In this document: positions 26,516-35,148 of the stretch, piece after piece | How positions within the stretch are numbered: the first letter of the stretch is position 1 | Layout: each line of letters starts with the position of its first letter | Assembly: GCF_000518885.1 (NCBI RefSeq) | Contig: NZ_JAEL01000046.1 | Coordinates: forward strand, 214 to 44,153 | DNA: 43,940 bases | Source: Bacillus sp. J33 | Lineage (GTDB): Bacteria; Bacillota; Bacilli; Bacillales; Cytobacillaceae | Direction of reading: 5' to 3' | The notes under the pieces: generated by a model | Databases searched by the model: none | What the model was told of the DNA's origin: nothing | What the model saw: the letters and a program-made list of their open reading frames with translations, nothing else | Translations under genes and position numbers: made by a program

Positions 26516-27982
26516 TTACTGCATGCTGCTTTTTACTTTTTCTTTAACTTGATGGATGAGATTCATTTTATTATCCCAGCACTCCTGGCTTAAATCGACT
26601 GGGTATTCCTCAGGATTTAATGAGCGGCGGTATTCATCCCATAGAACCTGCAGGTTTTCTTTCGCAAAATTTTGTATTTCTTTTAATGATGGAACCTGAT
26701 AAACAAGCTGTCCTTCTTTAAAAATCTCTTTATGAAGTTCCCTTGCCTCGAAGTTTGTAACAAATTTGCTTACAAATGTATGGACGGGATGAAACATTTT
26801 AAGTTTTTCTTCCTGCTGTGGATTCTCATGTTCCAGCGCAATATAGTCACCTTCTGATTTATGATTATCTCTATTGATAATACGATATACCCTCTTTAGG
26901 CCAGGAGTTGTGACTTTTTCTGGGTTACCGCTAATTTTAATGGTATCTGTCATTTTACCCTTTTCATCTTCAATTGAAACGAGTTTATAAACAGCGCCGA
27001 GTGCTGCCTGCTCATAAGCCGTAATTAATTTTGTCCCCACACCCCAAATATCAATTTTGGCATCCTGGGCTTTCAGATTTATAATAGTATATTCATCAAG
27101 ATCATTGGAAGCGATTATTTTAGCATCAGGAAAACCTGCTTCATCAAGCATTCTTCGCGCTTCTTTTGACAAATAGGCCAGGTCGCCGCTATCAAGCCTT
27201 ATGCCTTTGAAATTAATCTTATCCCCTAATTCTTTGGCTACTTTGATTGCATTGGGAACTCCTGATTTTAACGTATCATACGTATCTACAAGGAAAACGC
27301 AATCGATGTGGGTTTGTGCATATTTCATAAAAGCTGTGTATTCATCCCGGTAAGCTTGAACAAATGAATGGGCATGGGTCCCTGCCACAGGTATCCCAAA
27401 CTTTTTGCCTGCTCTCACGTTTGAAGTTGCATCGAAGCCGCCAATGTAAGCTGCTCTCGTTCCCCAGATGGCTGCATCCATTTCATGAGCTCTTCTTGAA
27501 CCAAATTCCATGGCAGTTCCATTACCTATTACCTCTTTAATACGTGTCGCTTTTGTAGCTATTAATGTTTGGTAGTTAATGATATTTAATAATGCTGTTT
27601 CAACAATTTGAGCTTCTGCCAATGGCGCTTCCACTCTCATGATCGGTTCATTGCCAAATACGAGCTCGCCCTCTTCCATTGATTTAATCGTGCCTGTAAA
27701 CCTCATGTTCTTTAAAAAATCAAGAAATTCATCTTTATAATGAAGCTCATTTTTTAAATACTTAAGATCACTTTCGGTAAAGCGGAAATTTTGAATATAT
27801 TCGATTACTCTTTCAAGGCCGGCAAATATCCCATATCCATTGCCAAACGGCAGTTTTCTGAAAAATACCTCAAAAACAGCTTTTTTATTATGTATGTTAT
27901 CTTCCCAATAGGTTTGGGCCATATTGATTTGATATAAATCAGTATGCAATGCTAAGCTGTCATCAGCAAATTCATTGCGCAT
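26516..27982 (-). CDS. pncB: Nicotinate phosphoribosyltransferase PncB
   Basis: A 488-residue enzyme converting nicotinate and PRPP to nicotinate mononucleotide. Visible signatures are [17 protein letters not shown], the [24 protein letters not shown] segment, [11 protein letters not shown] and [16 protein letters not shown]. Start ATG 27982 follows a strong GGAGGTAGG and gives a length close to the B. subtilis enzyme (about 490); a frame extending to 28060 overlaps pncA and is unlikely. It is the middle gene of pncA-pncB-nadE. Confidence 0.95.
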   Translation of the reverse strand: MRNEFADDSLALHTDLYQINMAQTYWEDNIHNKKAVFEVFFRKLPFGNGYGIFAGLERVIEYIQNFRFTESDLKYLKNELHYKDEFLDFLKNMRFTGTIKSMEEGELVFGNEPIMRVEAPLAEAQIVETALLNIINYQTLIATKATRIKEVIGNGTAMEFGSRRAHEMDAAIWGTRAAYIGGFDATSNVRAGKKFGIPVAGTHAHSFVQAYRDEYTAFMKYAQTHIDCVFLVDTYDTLKSGVPNAIKVAKELGDKINFKGIRLDSGDLAYLSKEARRMLDEAGFPDAKIIASNDLDEYTIINLKAQDAKIDIWGVGTKLITAYEQAALGAVYKLVSIEDEKGKMTDTIKISGNPEKVTTPGLKRVYRIINRDNHKSEGDYIALEHENPQQEEKLKMFHPVHTFVSKFVTNFEARELHKEIFKEGQLVYQVPSLKEIQNFAKENLQVLWDEYRRSLNPEEYPVDLSQECWDNKMNLIHQVKEKVKSSMQ

Positions 27983-28011
27983 ATTCCTACCTCCTGTGTA
28001 AAATTTGTCTG

Positions 28012-28554
28012 TTAAATGATCTTGGCGTTCATGGAGCTTTTGAAATGTTCCAAGGCCCATCGATGACCCATTTCATTAAAGCTTGCAGTCGCTTTTTCGT
28101 ATACAGCAATTTTGAATCCCTTGTTATAGGCATCTACAGCTGTATGCAAAACACAAATATCTGTGCAGACTCCAGCCAGGTGGACTTCCTGAATGCCGCG
28201 CTCCCTTAATTTCAATTCGAGATCTGTTCCTGCAAAAGCACTATACCTGGTTTTATCCATCCAAAAAACATTTTCCTTATCAGCATTTAACTTATAGAGA
28301 CTATTCAGCTTCCCATATAACTCTCTTCCTTCTGTCCCTTTAATGTTATGGGGCGGATAAAGTTCTGTTTCCGGGTGATAATGATCATTTGGAAAATGCA
28401 GGTCAATGGCAAACACAGTGAATGCCCCTTCTTCAATAAACTTTTGGGTAATTGCCGTTATTTCGTTTTCGATATCAATTGCAGGCTGACCGCATGGTAA
28501 AGCTCCAGTGACAAAGTCATTCGTATAATCAATATTCAAAAGTGCTTTTGTCAT
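28012..28554 (-). CDS. pncA: Nicotinamidase PncA
   Basis: A 180-residue isochorismatase-fold amidase that deamidates nicotinamide to nicotinate, the first step of the salvage route completed by the next two genes. The catalytic triad D9 (NIDYTNDF), K101 (WMDKTRYSAF) and C130 (LAGVCTDICVLHTA) and the metal ligands in DLHFPNDHYHPETE are in place. GGGGGAT lies before the ATG. First gene of the operon; the mRNA leader begins with a hairpin. Confidence 0.94.
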   Translation of the reverse strand: MTKALLNIDYTNDFVTGALPCGQPAIDIENEITAITQKFIEEGAFTVFAIDLHFPNDHYHPETELYPPHNIKGTEGRELYGKLNSLYKLNADKENVFWMDKTRYSAFAGTDLELKLRERGIQEVHLAGVCTDICVLHTAVDAYNKGFKIAVYEKATASFNEMGHRWALEHFKSSMNAKII

Positions 28555-28600
28555 TTAATATCCCCCATTTGCCCATTATCATCTCGTTCTGAAGAAAATT

Positions 28601-28637
28601 TTGGCTATTACTTAAATACTAAGTGAATAATAGCCAA
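28601..28637. promoter_or_regulatory. Inverted repeat at the predicted start of the NAD-salvage mRNA
   Basis: TTGGCTATTA (28601-28610) and TAATAGCCAA (28628-28637) are perfectly complementary, with a second CTTA/TAAG pairing inside. A minus-strand TATAAT (28646-28651) would start transcription near 28639, so the hairpin would form at the extreme 5' end of the RNA, or serve as a DNA operator at +1. I cannot name a regulator for this motif. Confidence 0.55.
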
Positions 28638-28773
28638 ATAATCAAATTATACATATCGTCTGCATAATCATTTTTGAATTTACCCTTTTAAAGAGAAATT
28701 AGATATTAGTTAATGTACATATTTCAAGAGAAATAGTAAGGAAGAATTGGCATTATCCCCTGTTCAGAATGGT

Positions 28774-28802
28774 TTGACAAGAATTTAATATAATAATATA
28801 GT
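28774..28802 (+). promoter_or_regulatory. bioY promoter
   Basis: TTGACA (28774-28779) and TATAGT (28797-28802) are separated by 17 bases, a very good SigA match. Confidence 0.75.
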
Positions 28803-28809
28803 TGTATTA

Positions 28810-28840
28810 TTGTTAACTTTTTATATTTATAAGTTTACAT
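28810..28840 (+). promoter_or_regulatory. BirA-type biotin operator of bioY
   Basis: Half-sites TTGTTAAC (28810-28817) and GTTTACAT (28833-28840) are inverted around a 15-base spacer, matching the Gram-positive BirA operator (TTGTTAAC-N14/15-GTTAACAA). It covers the transcription start of bioY, so biotin-loaded BirA should repress the gene. Confidence 0.8.
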
Positions 28841-28858
28841 AAAGAAAGGGGTTATCTA

Positions 28859-29437
28859 ATGACAAAGGAACAGCTGAAATTGAGATCGATGATTGTAACA
28901 GCCCTATTTGCAGCCGTTATCGGAGTGATGGCGCAAATTACCATACCGCTCCCTTATGTGCCCATTACCGGGCAGACCCTAGCAATTGGACTGGCAGCAA
29001 CAATTCTTGGTGCCCGTTATGGGACAATGTCCGTTCTTTTGTATTTAATCATTGGGGCAACAGGAGTTCCGGTATTTGCTGAGTTTTCTGGAGGTTTAGG
29101 AAAATTAGTTGGACCAACAGGCGGTTATTTGATCGGGTTTATCCCGGCTGCCTTCATAATCGGCTGGTATATGGAAAAAACTTCTTTTTCCTTTAAAAAT
29201 GCGATGATTGCAAATACGATTGGCATGCTTGTAACTTTGGCATTTGGAACAGCTTGGCTAAAAATAGCAGCCGATTTAACTTGGATGGCAGCAATTGCAG
29301 GAGGAGCAACCCCTTTCATCGTGGTTGGTTTAATAAAAGCGGCCCTTGCTTCATGGGTAGGCATTATTGTGAGAGGAAGACTTCAGTCTGCGAATCTTCT
29401 GCTCCCTGCAAAAGAGGAAATAAATGAGACAGCTTGA
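28859..29437 (+). CDS. bioY: Biotin transporter substrate-binding subunit BioY
   Basis: A 192-residue ECF-type S component with about six membrane helices that captures biotin. The family motifs ITIPLPYVPITGQTLAIGLAA and GGYLIGFIPAAFIIGWYMEK are clear. Monocistronic; the ECF energising module (EcfA/EcfT) would be encoded elsewhere. GAAAGGGG precedes the ATG. A consensus promoter and BirA-type operator directly upstream confirm the assignment. Confidence 0.96.
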   Translation: MTKEQLKLRSMIVTALFAAVIGVMAQITIPLPYVPITGQTLAIGLAATILGARYGTMSVLLYLIIGATGVPVFAEFSGGLGKLVGPTGGYLIGFIPAAFIIGWYMEKTSFSFKNAMIANTIGMLVTLAFGTAWLKIAADLTWMAAIAGGATPFIVVGLIKAALASWVGIIVRGRLQSANLLLPAKEEINETA

Positions 29438-29443
29438 TCTGAT

Positions 29444-29477
29444 GAAAGAGCCGAACTTGAGTGGATCGGCTCTTTTT
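29444..29477 (+). terminator. Terminator of bioY
   Basis: AAAGAGCCGA pairs with TCGGCTCTTT around an 11-base loop and runs into a T stretch. Confidence 0.85.
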
Positions 29478-29588
29478 TCTGTTTATTTATGGATCGGCTC
29501 TTATTAAAACCAGATGATGCAATTTTATTGGCAGTGTATTTTTTATGATAATTTCGGTAAATAGCTTCTTCTGGTAATGAATAAGGAT

Positions 29589-29720
29589 GATAAAACTGCC
29601 ACCTTGTGGAAAATGGCAGTTAATCAGGAGGGTTAACGCCGTAAGGGCTGTCCCCTAAAGGAATCAGGAGGATGAACCCCGAAAAGTCTCCCACCTTAAG
29701 GAAAACGGTAGTTATCTAGT
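29589..29720. repeat. Pair of interleaved short direct repeats, non-coding
   Basis: CTGCCACCTTGTGGAAAATGG... (29595-29622) recurs in diverged form as CTCCCACCTTAAGGAAAACGG... (29689-29715). Between them, AATCAGGAGGGTTAAC (about 29622) recurs as AATCAGGAGGATGAAC (about 29662). The first copy can fold (ACTGCCA/TGGCAGT). The interval 29478-29860 contains no convincing gene; this looks like a decayed repeat element. Confidence 0.45.
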
Positions 29721-29878
29721 CATTACATTCAAAGAAAAGTATAAAATTAATCAATGCAAGACCACCTTCCTATCATACCCGCTTGCCCTCATGTTTCAAA
29801 TCCATCATAAACTGTCCTTTCACCCCATTCCTCCTGTCAGCATAGTATGTCATGAACTGACAAGGAGGGCTGTGAAAT

Positions 29879-30946
29879 ATGGACAGACGGGGACTTTTGC
29901 CTTTTATCGTGACAGCATTTTTTGCTGTAATGATTTCGCTGTTTACTTTCTCCCTGATTGATTCAAAGAATGCTGATCCAAACACTCACCAGAAATCAAA
30001 TGGCCGTGATTCTAACAGTGATATCACAAATACTGTTGAAAACAATATTAAAGGCGATAAAGCGAATGTCAATAATTCCATTGATAATGATCTAAATAAT
30101 GGAGACAACAGCCAAATTGAAAATAATGTCTCAAATGATATTGAAGTAAATGTTGATGTGAATGTAACGAATAAAATAAAGAATAAAGCTGATCGACAGG
30201 ACTCAAGCTCAGAGAAAAATAAAAACGGGAATGATAGCAGCAATAAAAATGGCAATAAGGATAGCAGCCAGGGTGAAGAGGATGGCCAAACAGATGGGAA
30301 TGAAGCCGCTTGGGGTGTCGACTCTGCAAGTCTCACCACAAGCGGCTTGCTTTCCTGTGTCCGTGATAACTTTGGGACCCCTGAAATCTGGGGACGCTAT
30401 TTGGGTGATAAAGAAGGCATTTCTGCTGGTATTACACCTGAAGAAGCAGAATTGCTCCGTTCCAATGATATAAAAATCCTTGTAATCTGGAATCGATTTA
30501 ATATTGCAGCAGGCCTTGAAAATGGACAGAATGAAGCCAGAGCAGCCATTCAGCTTGCTCAGGAATTAAACATCCCGGAGGGTGTTGCCATTTTTGCCGA
30601 TATCGAGCCTAACTATCCCGTTGATTCTGCTTTTATAGAAGGCTGGTATCAGACAATGGAAGAATCACCTTATCGCCCAGGCATATATGGAATTTTTGAA
30701 CCCGAGCGTGCCCTTACCCAAGCTTTTGAACAAGCGGCTGATGGCAATGCTGCCCTTCTTGAAAACACATATGTATGGACTGCAGCACCAAACGTTGGCA
30801 TTACAACTGAAGAACAGGCGCCTGACTATAAACCGCAAGCTCCTGGAAATGCCCTGATTGCAGGGTGGCAGTATGGGATAGATGCTCAGGCATGCAATAT
30901 TGATACAAATTTATTTAATGATGAAATAATGGATGTTTTATGGTAA
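29879..30946 (+). CDS. Cell-surface DUF1906 (glycoside-hydrolase-like) protein with Asn/Asp-rich linker
   Basis: A 355-residue protein. Membrane anchor at residues 6-26, then about 110 residues of low-complexity linker rich in Asn, Asp, Ser and Lys (repeated NN, ND and DN pairs, VNVDVNVTNKIKNK), then a C-terminal domain (about 142-355). The domain begins WGVDSASLTT and has FGTPEIWGRYLG, DIKILVIWNRF and VAIFADIEPNYPVDSAFIEGWY, ending GWQYGIDAQACNIDTNLF. This is the Rv2525c-like DUF1906 TIM-barrel fold, thought to act on cell wall glycans; the acidic DIE may be catalytic. AAGGAGGG precedes the ATG. Monocistronic. Confidence 0.82.
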   Translation: MDRRGLLPFIVTAFFAVMISLFTFSLIDSKNADPNTHQKSNGRDSNSDITNTVENNIKGDKANVNNSIDNDLNNGDNSQIENNVSNDIEVNVDVNVTNKIKNKADRQDSSSEKNKNGNDSSNKNGNKDSSQGEEDGQTDGNEAAWGVDSASLTTSGLLSCVRDNFGTPEIWGRYLGDKEGISAGITPEEAELLRSNDIKILVIWNRFNIAAGLENGQNEARAAIQLAQELNIPEGVAIFADIEPNYPVDSAFIEGWYQTMEESPYRPGIYGIFEPERALTQAFEQAADGNAALLENTYVWTAAPNVGITTEEQAPDYKPQAPGNALIAGWQYGIDAQACNIDTNLFNDEIMDVLW

Positions 30947-30965
30947 TAGAACATTCATATGACAG

Positions 30966-30992
30966 AAAAAGAGCCCTTGAAGGCTCTTTTCC
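30966..30992 (+). terminator. Terminator of the DUF1906 gene
   Basis: AAAGAGCC-CTTGAA-GGCTCTTTT, just after the stop codon. Confidence 0.8.
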
Positions 30993-31007
30993 ATTTTAAT
31001 ATTTAGG

Positions 31008-31253
31008 CTGTGTTAAAGATTATTGTTGATTTTAGCACCCTGTTGATTGGAACGGAGGGGTACTAATCCCGAGAAAATGCATCCGCATTTTCTTACGACT
31101 CGTTGTGCATTCGGGGAAGCTTATTCAAAGTCCTGCGGGAGAAACGTGTCAGCGGGAGACCCCGCAGGTGCGAATGCACCGAGGAGCGTCGGACCGCCCG
31201 CGGAAAGCGAGTACCTCGTGCTGAAATCAACAGGAAAATTTAACAGAGCCAAT
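31008..31253 (+). repeat. GC-rich dispersed repeat, copy 2 (about 246 bp)
   Basis: The copy runs from GCTGTGTTAAAGATTATTG to TTTAACAGAGCCAAT and is nearly identical to 18958-19201 apart from scattered changes. The copies share both ends, which suggests a defined element of about 245 bp and not a random duplication. The short ORF inside is the same translated repeat. It fills most of the gap 30947-31315. Confidence 0.85.
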
Positions 31254-31315
31254 ATTTAAAAGCACAATGTGGATTAGAATCGTAACAAGCGTCCACGCTG
31301 AAAAATTAAAAAAAT

Positions 31316-32251
31316 CTAAATTTTAAATGCATTTCTTGGGTCTCTATTATTCCAGATCTGGTTCATCACAAAAGGTGTACCGATAAATACAGGAACAATA
31401 TAATAGCTCAGCCGGTAGAACATAAGGATTAAAAGGCCCAATTCTGTGGGAACTCCTTGTGATTCAAGCCCAATTAAAAAAACGAAGTCAAATGATCCAA
31501 TTCCCCCGGGAATCATACTGGCAATACCCGCACACGATGAGATGACTACAATAGGAAAAAGAACAAAGAATGGGATTGAAACTTCAAGTGCTTTTGCAAT
31601 ACCCCATATACAAATAATAATGAAAAGCCACTCCAATAATGAAACGATCAGCAGCTCCCCTGCATATCCTTTTTTCATATATTTAAGATTCCAGAAAGAT
31701 GTTTTGAAAAAGTAAAAGCCCAGCAGCAAAGGTGCATAGGACGCAATTCCCCAAACGGCCATTTTGATAAGCTTGACGTCTTCATATAAATGCATATCTG
31801 AAAAAATGATCATCCAGGAAAGCAATGATAAGCCTGTCAGATAGAATAGCGAAAGCTTGGCAATTATTTTTATATAAGGAGTACCGCCGGATAAGTAGTT
31901 TTTATAAAAGTAGGATCTAAGGGTCGCACCAGCAACGCCTCCAAACCCGATAAAGTTAGAAAAAGCATTTGCTGATAAGGAATAAAATAAAAGCTTTTTT
32001 TTTGGGACATTTATTCTGAAAAGCCGCTGCAGAATTTCATCATAGAAATACATAGGAAAAAGGGCAATTAGCCCAAGTATAATTATGAAAACAATTCTTT
32101 GAACTGATAGGCGGTCTAAATAAAGCTGAATCAATGCCCAACTAAAATCATTGAACATGCCTTTTGCCTCATAGCTAATAAAAAGCAATATGAATATCGG
32201 TACCAGGAATTTGGCCAACGATAGGACTGTTTTTTGTTTTGGAAAAGACAA
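31316..32251 (-). CDS. UPF0104 / lysylphosphatidylglycerol synthase-type TM (flippase-like) protein
   Basis: A 311-residue polytopic membrane protein with about eight helices, resembling the N-terminal flippase half of MprF without its aminoacyl-transferase domain. Typical motifs are SANAFSNFIGFGGVAGATLRSYFY and GIASMIPGGIGSFDFVFLIGL. Such stand-alone proteins are thought to move lipids across the membrane. The start is TTG at 32251 after GGTGGGA; no in-frame ATG gives a sensible N-terminus. Single gene; no clear terminator seen. Confidence 0.82.
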   Translation of the reverse strand: MSFPKQKTVLSLAKFLVPIFILLFISYEAKGMFNDFSWALIQLYLDRLSVQRIVFIIILGLIALFPMYFYDEILQRLFRINVPKKKLLFYSLSANAFSNFIGFGGVAGATLRSYFYKNYLSGGTPYIKIIAKLSLFYLTGLSLLSWMIIFSDMHLYEDVKLIKMAVWGIASYAPLLLGFYFFKTSFWNLKYMKKGYAGELLIVSLLEWLFIIICIWGIAKALEVSIPFFVLFPIVVISSCAGIASMIPGGIGSFDFVFLIGLESQGVPTELGLLILMFYRLSYYIVPVFIGTPFVMNQIWNNRDPRNAFKI

Positions 32252-32522
32252 GTTATCCCACCATTCATTAAATCAGTATAAAGTATGTTGTTTAAAGCTT
32301 CCTGATAGAGTGTACCATATTGCAGCATAAAATACACATACACTTCTCTATCATTATATTCCTGGGTTAGTACCTTAGAATGGACAATCTTTATCTAATT
32401 AGCAATAGCAGCATAAAATTGGTCTGCCGTTGTGGATGTATGTGAGAGAAAAATGTCTTTGCATAACAAGTAGCGATATTGGAATCCTAAGGATGAAAAA
32501 TTAAAAATAGGGGTGACTATCT

Positions 32523-33077
32523 GTGATAAAACCTAAAGCGGTTCTAACTGGAGCTCTTGCAGCAATTGTTCTTGGCGGTTGTGCCATGAATGATGCTGAT
32601 ATGAACGAAACAGCTCAGAGAAACAGGGATTTGAGCCAGCCAACAAAAGCTAACGACAGCAATTATGGGGAAAACGGCCGTACAACTGAACCAGGGATAG
32701 ACCTTACCCGTACCCGCACGGAGAATAATGCAAGAAACGAAACTCCAAGAATGAGGGTTGCTGATAAAGCTGCCGAAAAAATAACAGCCATTCCAGAAGT
32801 GGAAACAGCGAACGTGATGGTGACTGACAATAACGCATATGTGGCAGCGCGAATGAATAATGGGAATGGGAAATTAACAAGAAATATGGAAAGAAAAATT
32901 GCCGACCAGGTAAGGTCAGTTGATCAGGATATTGATAACGTATACGTATCCGTTGACCCGGATTTTTATGACCGAATGACGGGATATACGGAAGATATTC
33001 GCGGAGGAGAGCCTATTGAAGGATTCTTTGAAGAATTCAATGAAACGGTACGCAGAATTTTTCCGACACAAAGATAA
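32523..33077 (+). CDS. YhcN/YlaJ-family sporulation lipoprotein
   Basis: A 184-residue lipoprotein. Signal peptide with lipobox LGGC (Cys 20), then a polar Asn/Arg/Thr-rich stretch, then a conserved domain (about 80-160) with RVADKAAEKITAIPEVETANVMVTDNNAYVAARM and DQVRSVDQDIDNVYVSVDPDFYDRM. These features define the YhcN/YlaJ family, found in the inner spore membrane and associated with germination or outgrowth. The start is GTG at 32523 after AGGGGTGA. A strong terminator follows. Confidence 0.9.
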   Translation: MIKPKAVLTGALAAIVLGGCAMNDADMNETAQRNRDLSQPTKANDSNYGENGRTTEPGIDLTRTRTENNARNETPRMRVADKAAEKITAIPEVETANVMVTDNNAYVAARMNNGNGKLTRNMERKIADQVRSVDQDIDNVYVSVDPDFYDRMTGYTEDIRGGEPIEGFFEEFNETVRRIFPTQR

Positions 33078-33092
33078 TCAGTCAATTTAAAA

Positions 33093-33121
33093 AGAAAACG
33101 GCCCATTATTGGCCGTTTTCT
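33093..33121. terminator. Bidirectional terminator between the YhcN-like and DUF6501-like genes
   Basis: GAAAACGGCC pairs perfectly with GGCCGTTTTC around CATTATT. Confidence 0.85.
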
Positions 33122-33129
33122 TCTTGCTT

Positions 33130-33333
33130 TTAAGCATCTTCGAAGTAGTCCTTATAAAATCCGCTTACTTTTCCAGAATTGTCTACAATAAAGTAGAATT
33201 CTTCTGTTTCATTTTTAACATCATAAACCTTGCCTGCTGTAAGCGCCCTGTCTACAATGTATTTCGCTGCATCTGTATGCACACATTTTACTTTTTTCAC
33301 TGTATCACGATTTTGCCATGTTAAATGAATCAA
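33130..33333 (-). CDS. Small conserved protein, DUF6501-like (67 aa)
   Basis: The product reads MIHLTWQNRDTVKKVKCVHT... ETEEFYFIVDNSGKVSGFYKDYF if TTG 33333 is the start. This matches small Bacillaceae proteins starting MIHLTW that I associate with DUF6501. The AAGGAG site (33344-33349) is eight bases before TTG. The GTG further upstream (33342) would sit directly on that site and is rejected. Function unknown. The stop lies next to a bidirectional terminator. Confidence 0.72.
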   Translation of the reverse strand: MIHLTWQNRDTVKKVKCVHTDAAKYIVDRALTAGKVYDVKNETEEFYFIVDNSGKVSGFYKDYFEDA

Positions 33334-33386
33334 AATTGCCACTCCTTCTTCTTATGCCTAACCCGCTTTAGCTAAGTTATTAATTA

Positions 33387-33629
33387 TTATAAAGAATGCG
33401 AGCTATTTTCTGCAACATGATTCTCTTTGATCAATGGAGTAACCTTCATTATTTTCCGGACTCTTTTAATTCTGTCCATGTCAAATGTATATACTTCCCC
33501 AGTTAAAATGTTTTTAAAGGTAACATAGCTTATTTCACAAATATGATCAATTCGTACAAACTCCAATTGTTCATAATGTTCATTTTCATATTCCACTTCA
33601 TATAAGCCATTATCCGCAATTATATTCAT
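33387..33629 (-). CDS. Small hypothetical protein (80 aa)
   Basis: An 80-residue, largely beta-type acidic protein, MNIIADNGLYEVEYENEHYE... LEFVRIDHICEISYVTFKNILTGEVYTFDMDRIKRVRKI. ATG 33629 follows AAGAAGG with good spacing; the extension to 33659 has no site. The alternating pattern suggests a small SH3- or Sm-like barrel (inference). I do not recognise the family. Confidence 0.6.
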   Translation of the reverse strand: MNIIADNGLYEVEYENEHYEQLEFVRIDHICEISYVTFKNILTGEVYTFDMDRIKRVRKIMKVTPLIKENHVAENSSHSL

Positions 33630-33788
33630 TTGATGACCTTCTTTCTTAGATGATGGCAATGTATATTTACCACCGGCTTAGCCTGGTTCAAACATCAAAT
33701 GAAAAAATATCACTAAATTTTTTCGCAACCACCCAGATAGATGGTTTCTAGCTTTCTCATTGTAAAAAAGCGCCGGCATTACAATATA

Positions 33789-33822
33789 GACTAAAGGATG
33801 AACGTTTGCTCATCCTTTAGTC
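33789..33822. terminator. Long perfect hairpin after ykqA
   Basis: GACTAAAGGATGA pairs perfectly with TCATCCTTTAGTC (13 bp) around ACGTTTGC. The minus-strand T tract is poor (TATATTG), so it may be a weak terminator or an mRNA 3' stabiliser for ykqA. Confidence 0.65.
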
Positions 33823-33827
33823 TTAGG

Positions 33828-34700
33828 TTATTGCGCATCCAAGTTTATTTTGACGCCGAGTTTTTCCAGCTGTTCCTCGAGTTTTTTATAATATTCGTCG
33901 CTGACTCTTCCCCGTGCCCCCCGAAGAATCTCTAAGGCATAATGATTGGGCGGAGGCAATTCCCCTTTTTTATTATATACATGGAAAGTTAACACATCTT
34001 GATAGAACTCTTTCCCAACTTGTACATTTACAAATGCTGGCCGATACCACTGTCCATAAAAGCCTTCCCGCTGAAACAGATATTCAACAGCTTCATATGG
34101 CAGCTCATAAAGGATGCCCTCAGTAACTCCTCCATCCTCTATAATATCCGCTCTTCCTCCATCATCCCTGGAAAATAAGTATTGCATCGAGTAGCCTTTC
34201 AGTACGCCTCCGCCAACAACGGACTTAAAATGCTGGTCAACATTGGCTAACCGAAACCGTTCATCATCCATACAAGATCCGTAAGCAAAGTAATGCGTTT
34301 TTTCCGGTTTATCTTTCATTAATCGGTATAGCTTCCAGTCTCCGTGCAAAATCGGTTCTGCCAATAGATCATCCCTGTTTGATACATACACAAGTGCCAT
34401 TACTTCTCCTGTATCGGTGTGAACAGTTTGTTCCACTCTGTCATATAAATTATCTTTCCTGCCGGGAATATAAACCTCCAGTTCATCCAGGCCGGCGAAA
34501 TGGTCAAGATGAACTTCATAGAGTTCACCATAAACTTTTTGATCGAGTGATGCCTTCATAGTTGGATAACCGAGCCCTGTATCATATAGCTCCCCGTAGA
34601 CCCATGCCTGTTCTGCAATGCAGGGACTTCCTTTTAAAACAAAATGGTTCGATTCATTTTTTCTTAATGTCCCGTACACAAATAGCTTCTTCGCTGTCAT
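33828..34700 (-). CDS. ykqA: Two-domain gamma-glutamylcyclotransferase-like protein YkqA
   Basis: A 290-residue protein with two tandem GGCT/AIG2-like domains. Domain 1 (about 5-115) begins KLFVYGTLRKNESNH, with GELYDTGLGYPTM and the likely general acid in LDELEVY. Domain 2 (about 135-285) begins HYFAYGSCMDDERF and has EGILYELPYEAVEYLFQREGFY. This is the arrangement of B. subtilis YkqA. The family releases 5-oxoproline from gamma-glutamyl amines or peptides; the native substrate is unknown. AAGGGG precedes the ATG. Confidence 0.88.
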   Translation of the reverse strand: MTAKKLFVYGTLRKNESNHFVLKGSPCIAEQAWVYGELYDTGLGYPTMKASLDQKVYGELYEVHLDHFAGLDELEVYIPGRKDNLYDRVEQTVHTDTGEVMALVYVSNRDDLLAEPILHGDWKLYRLMKDKPEKTHYFAYGSCMDDERFRLANVDQHFKSVVGGGVLKGYSMQYLFSRDDGGRADIIEDGGVTEGILYELPYEAVEYLFQREGFYGQWYRPAFVNVQVGKEFYQDVLTFHVYNKKGELPPPNHYALEILRGARGRVSDEYYKKLEEQLEKLGVKINLDAQ

Positions 34701-34809
34701 TGATCATGCCCCTTTTATCTATTTAATCATAATGAATTTATCTACTATACTACCATTTTCAGAAGATTCTTTCCAAAGAATAAGACGGAGAAGATTCTCC
34801 GTCCATTCT

Positions 34810-34968
34810 TTAAGAGCATTGGCACATTTCGAGTTTCCTTAGGAGAGGAAGCTTGCAGATCCATTTGTTTTGGCGATGCTTTTGCAAAAGATCAGGATGC
34901 CATATTAAATTCAATTCTTTTTCTTTTAATTTATTTTGTGTTTCCATTACATAAATTTCATCGTACAT
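34810..34968 (-). CDS. Small hypothetical basic protein (52 aa)
   Basis: ATG 34968 is seven bases after GGGAGA and opens a 52-codon frame: MYDEIYVMETQNKLKEKELN... WHPDLLQKHRQNKWICKLPLLRKLEMCQCS. It is helical and basic, with three cysteines near the C-terminus. No recognised family. It lies between ykqA and yngI in the same orientation. Confidence 0.45.
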   Translation of the reverse strand: MYDEIYVMETQNKLKEKELNLIWHPDLLQKHRQNKWICKLPLLRKLEMCQCS

Positions 34969-35090
34969 TTTTAATTCTCCCTTCTTCTTATCTTTAATCC
35001 CATTTTATTCTTTCTGATTTTTTAAAACATTGGCAGAGGGAATGAGATTTTTTAAGACTTTCGAATGAAGGAAGATGGAGTTTTTTAATA

Positions 35091-35137
35091 GAAAATACCC
35101 TGTCGGCACTCAGCTTGATGGCCAACAGGGTATTTGC
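35091..35137 (-). terminator. Terminator of yngI
   Basis: AAATACCCTGT-GGC and GGCC-ACAGGGTATTT form a long stem 12 bases past the stop. Confidence 0.8.
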
Positions 35138-35148
35138 ATTAAAGAAAG

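Noticed and set aside
29773..29985. 70-codon minus frame opposite the DUF1906 start, containing a 16-codon GTG frame after AGGAGG
   Set aside because: It overlaps a well-supported gene start; the short frame (MKGQFMMDLKHEGKRV) has no terminator or other support, so it was not listed.
31047..31259. 70-codon frame similar to one at 18998-19252
   Set aside because: Both are translations of the two dispersed repeat copies; similarity comes from the repeat and not from a protein family.
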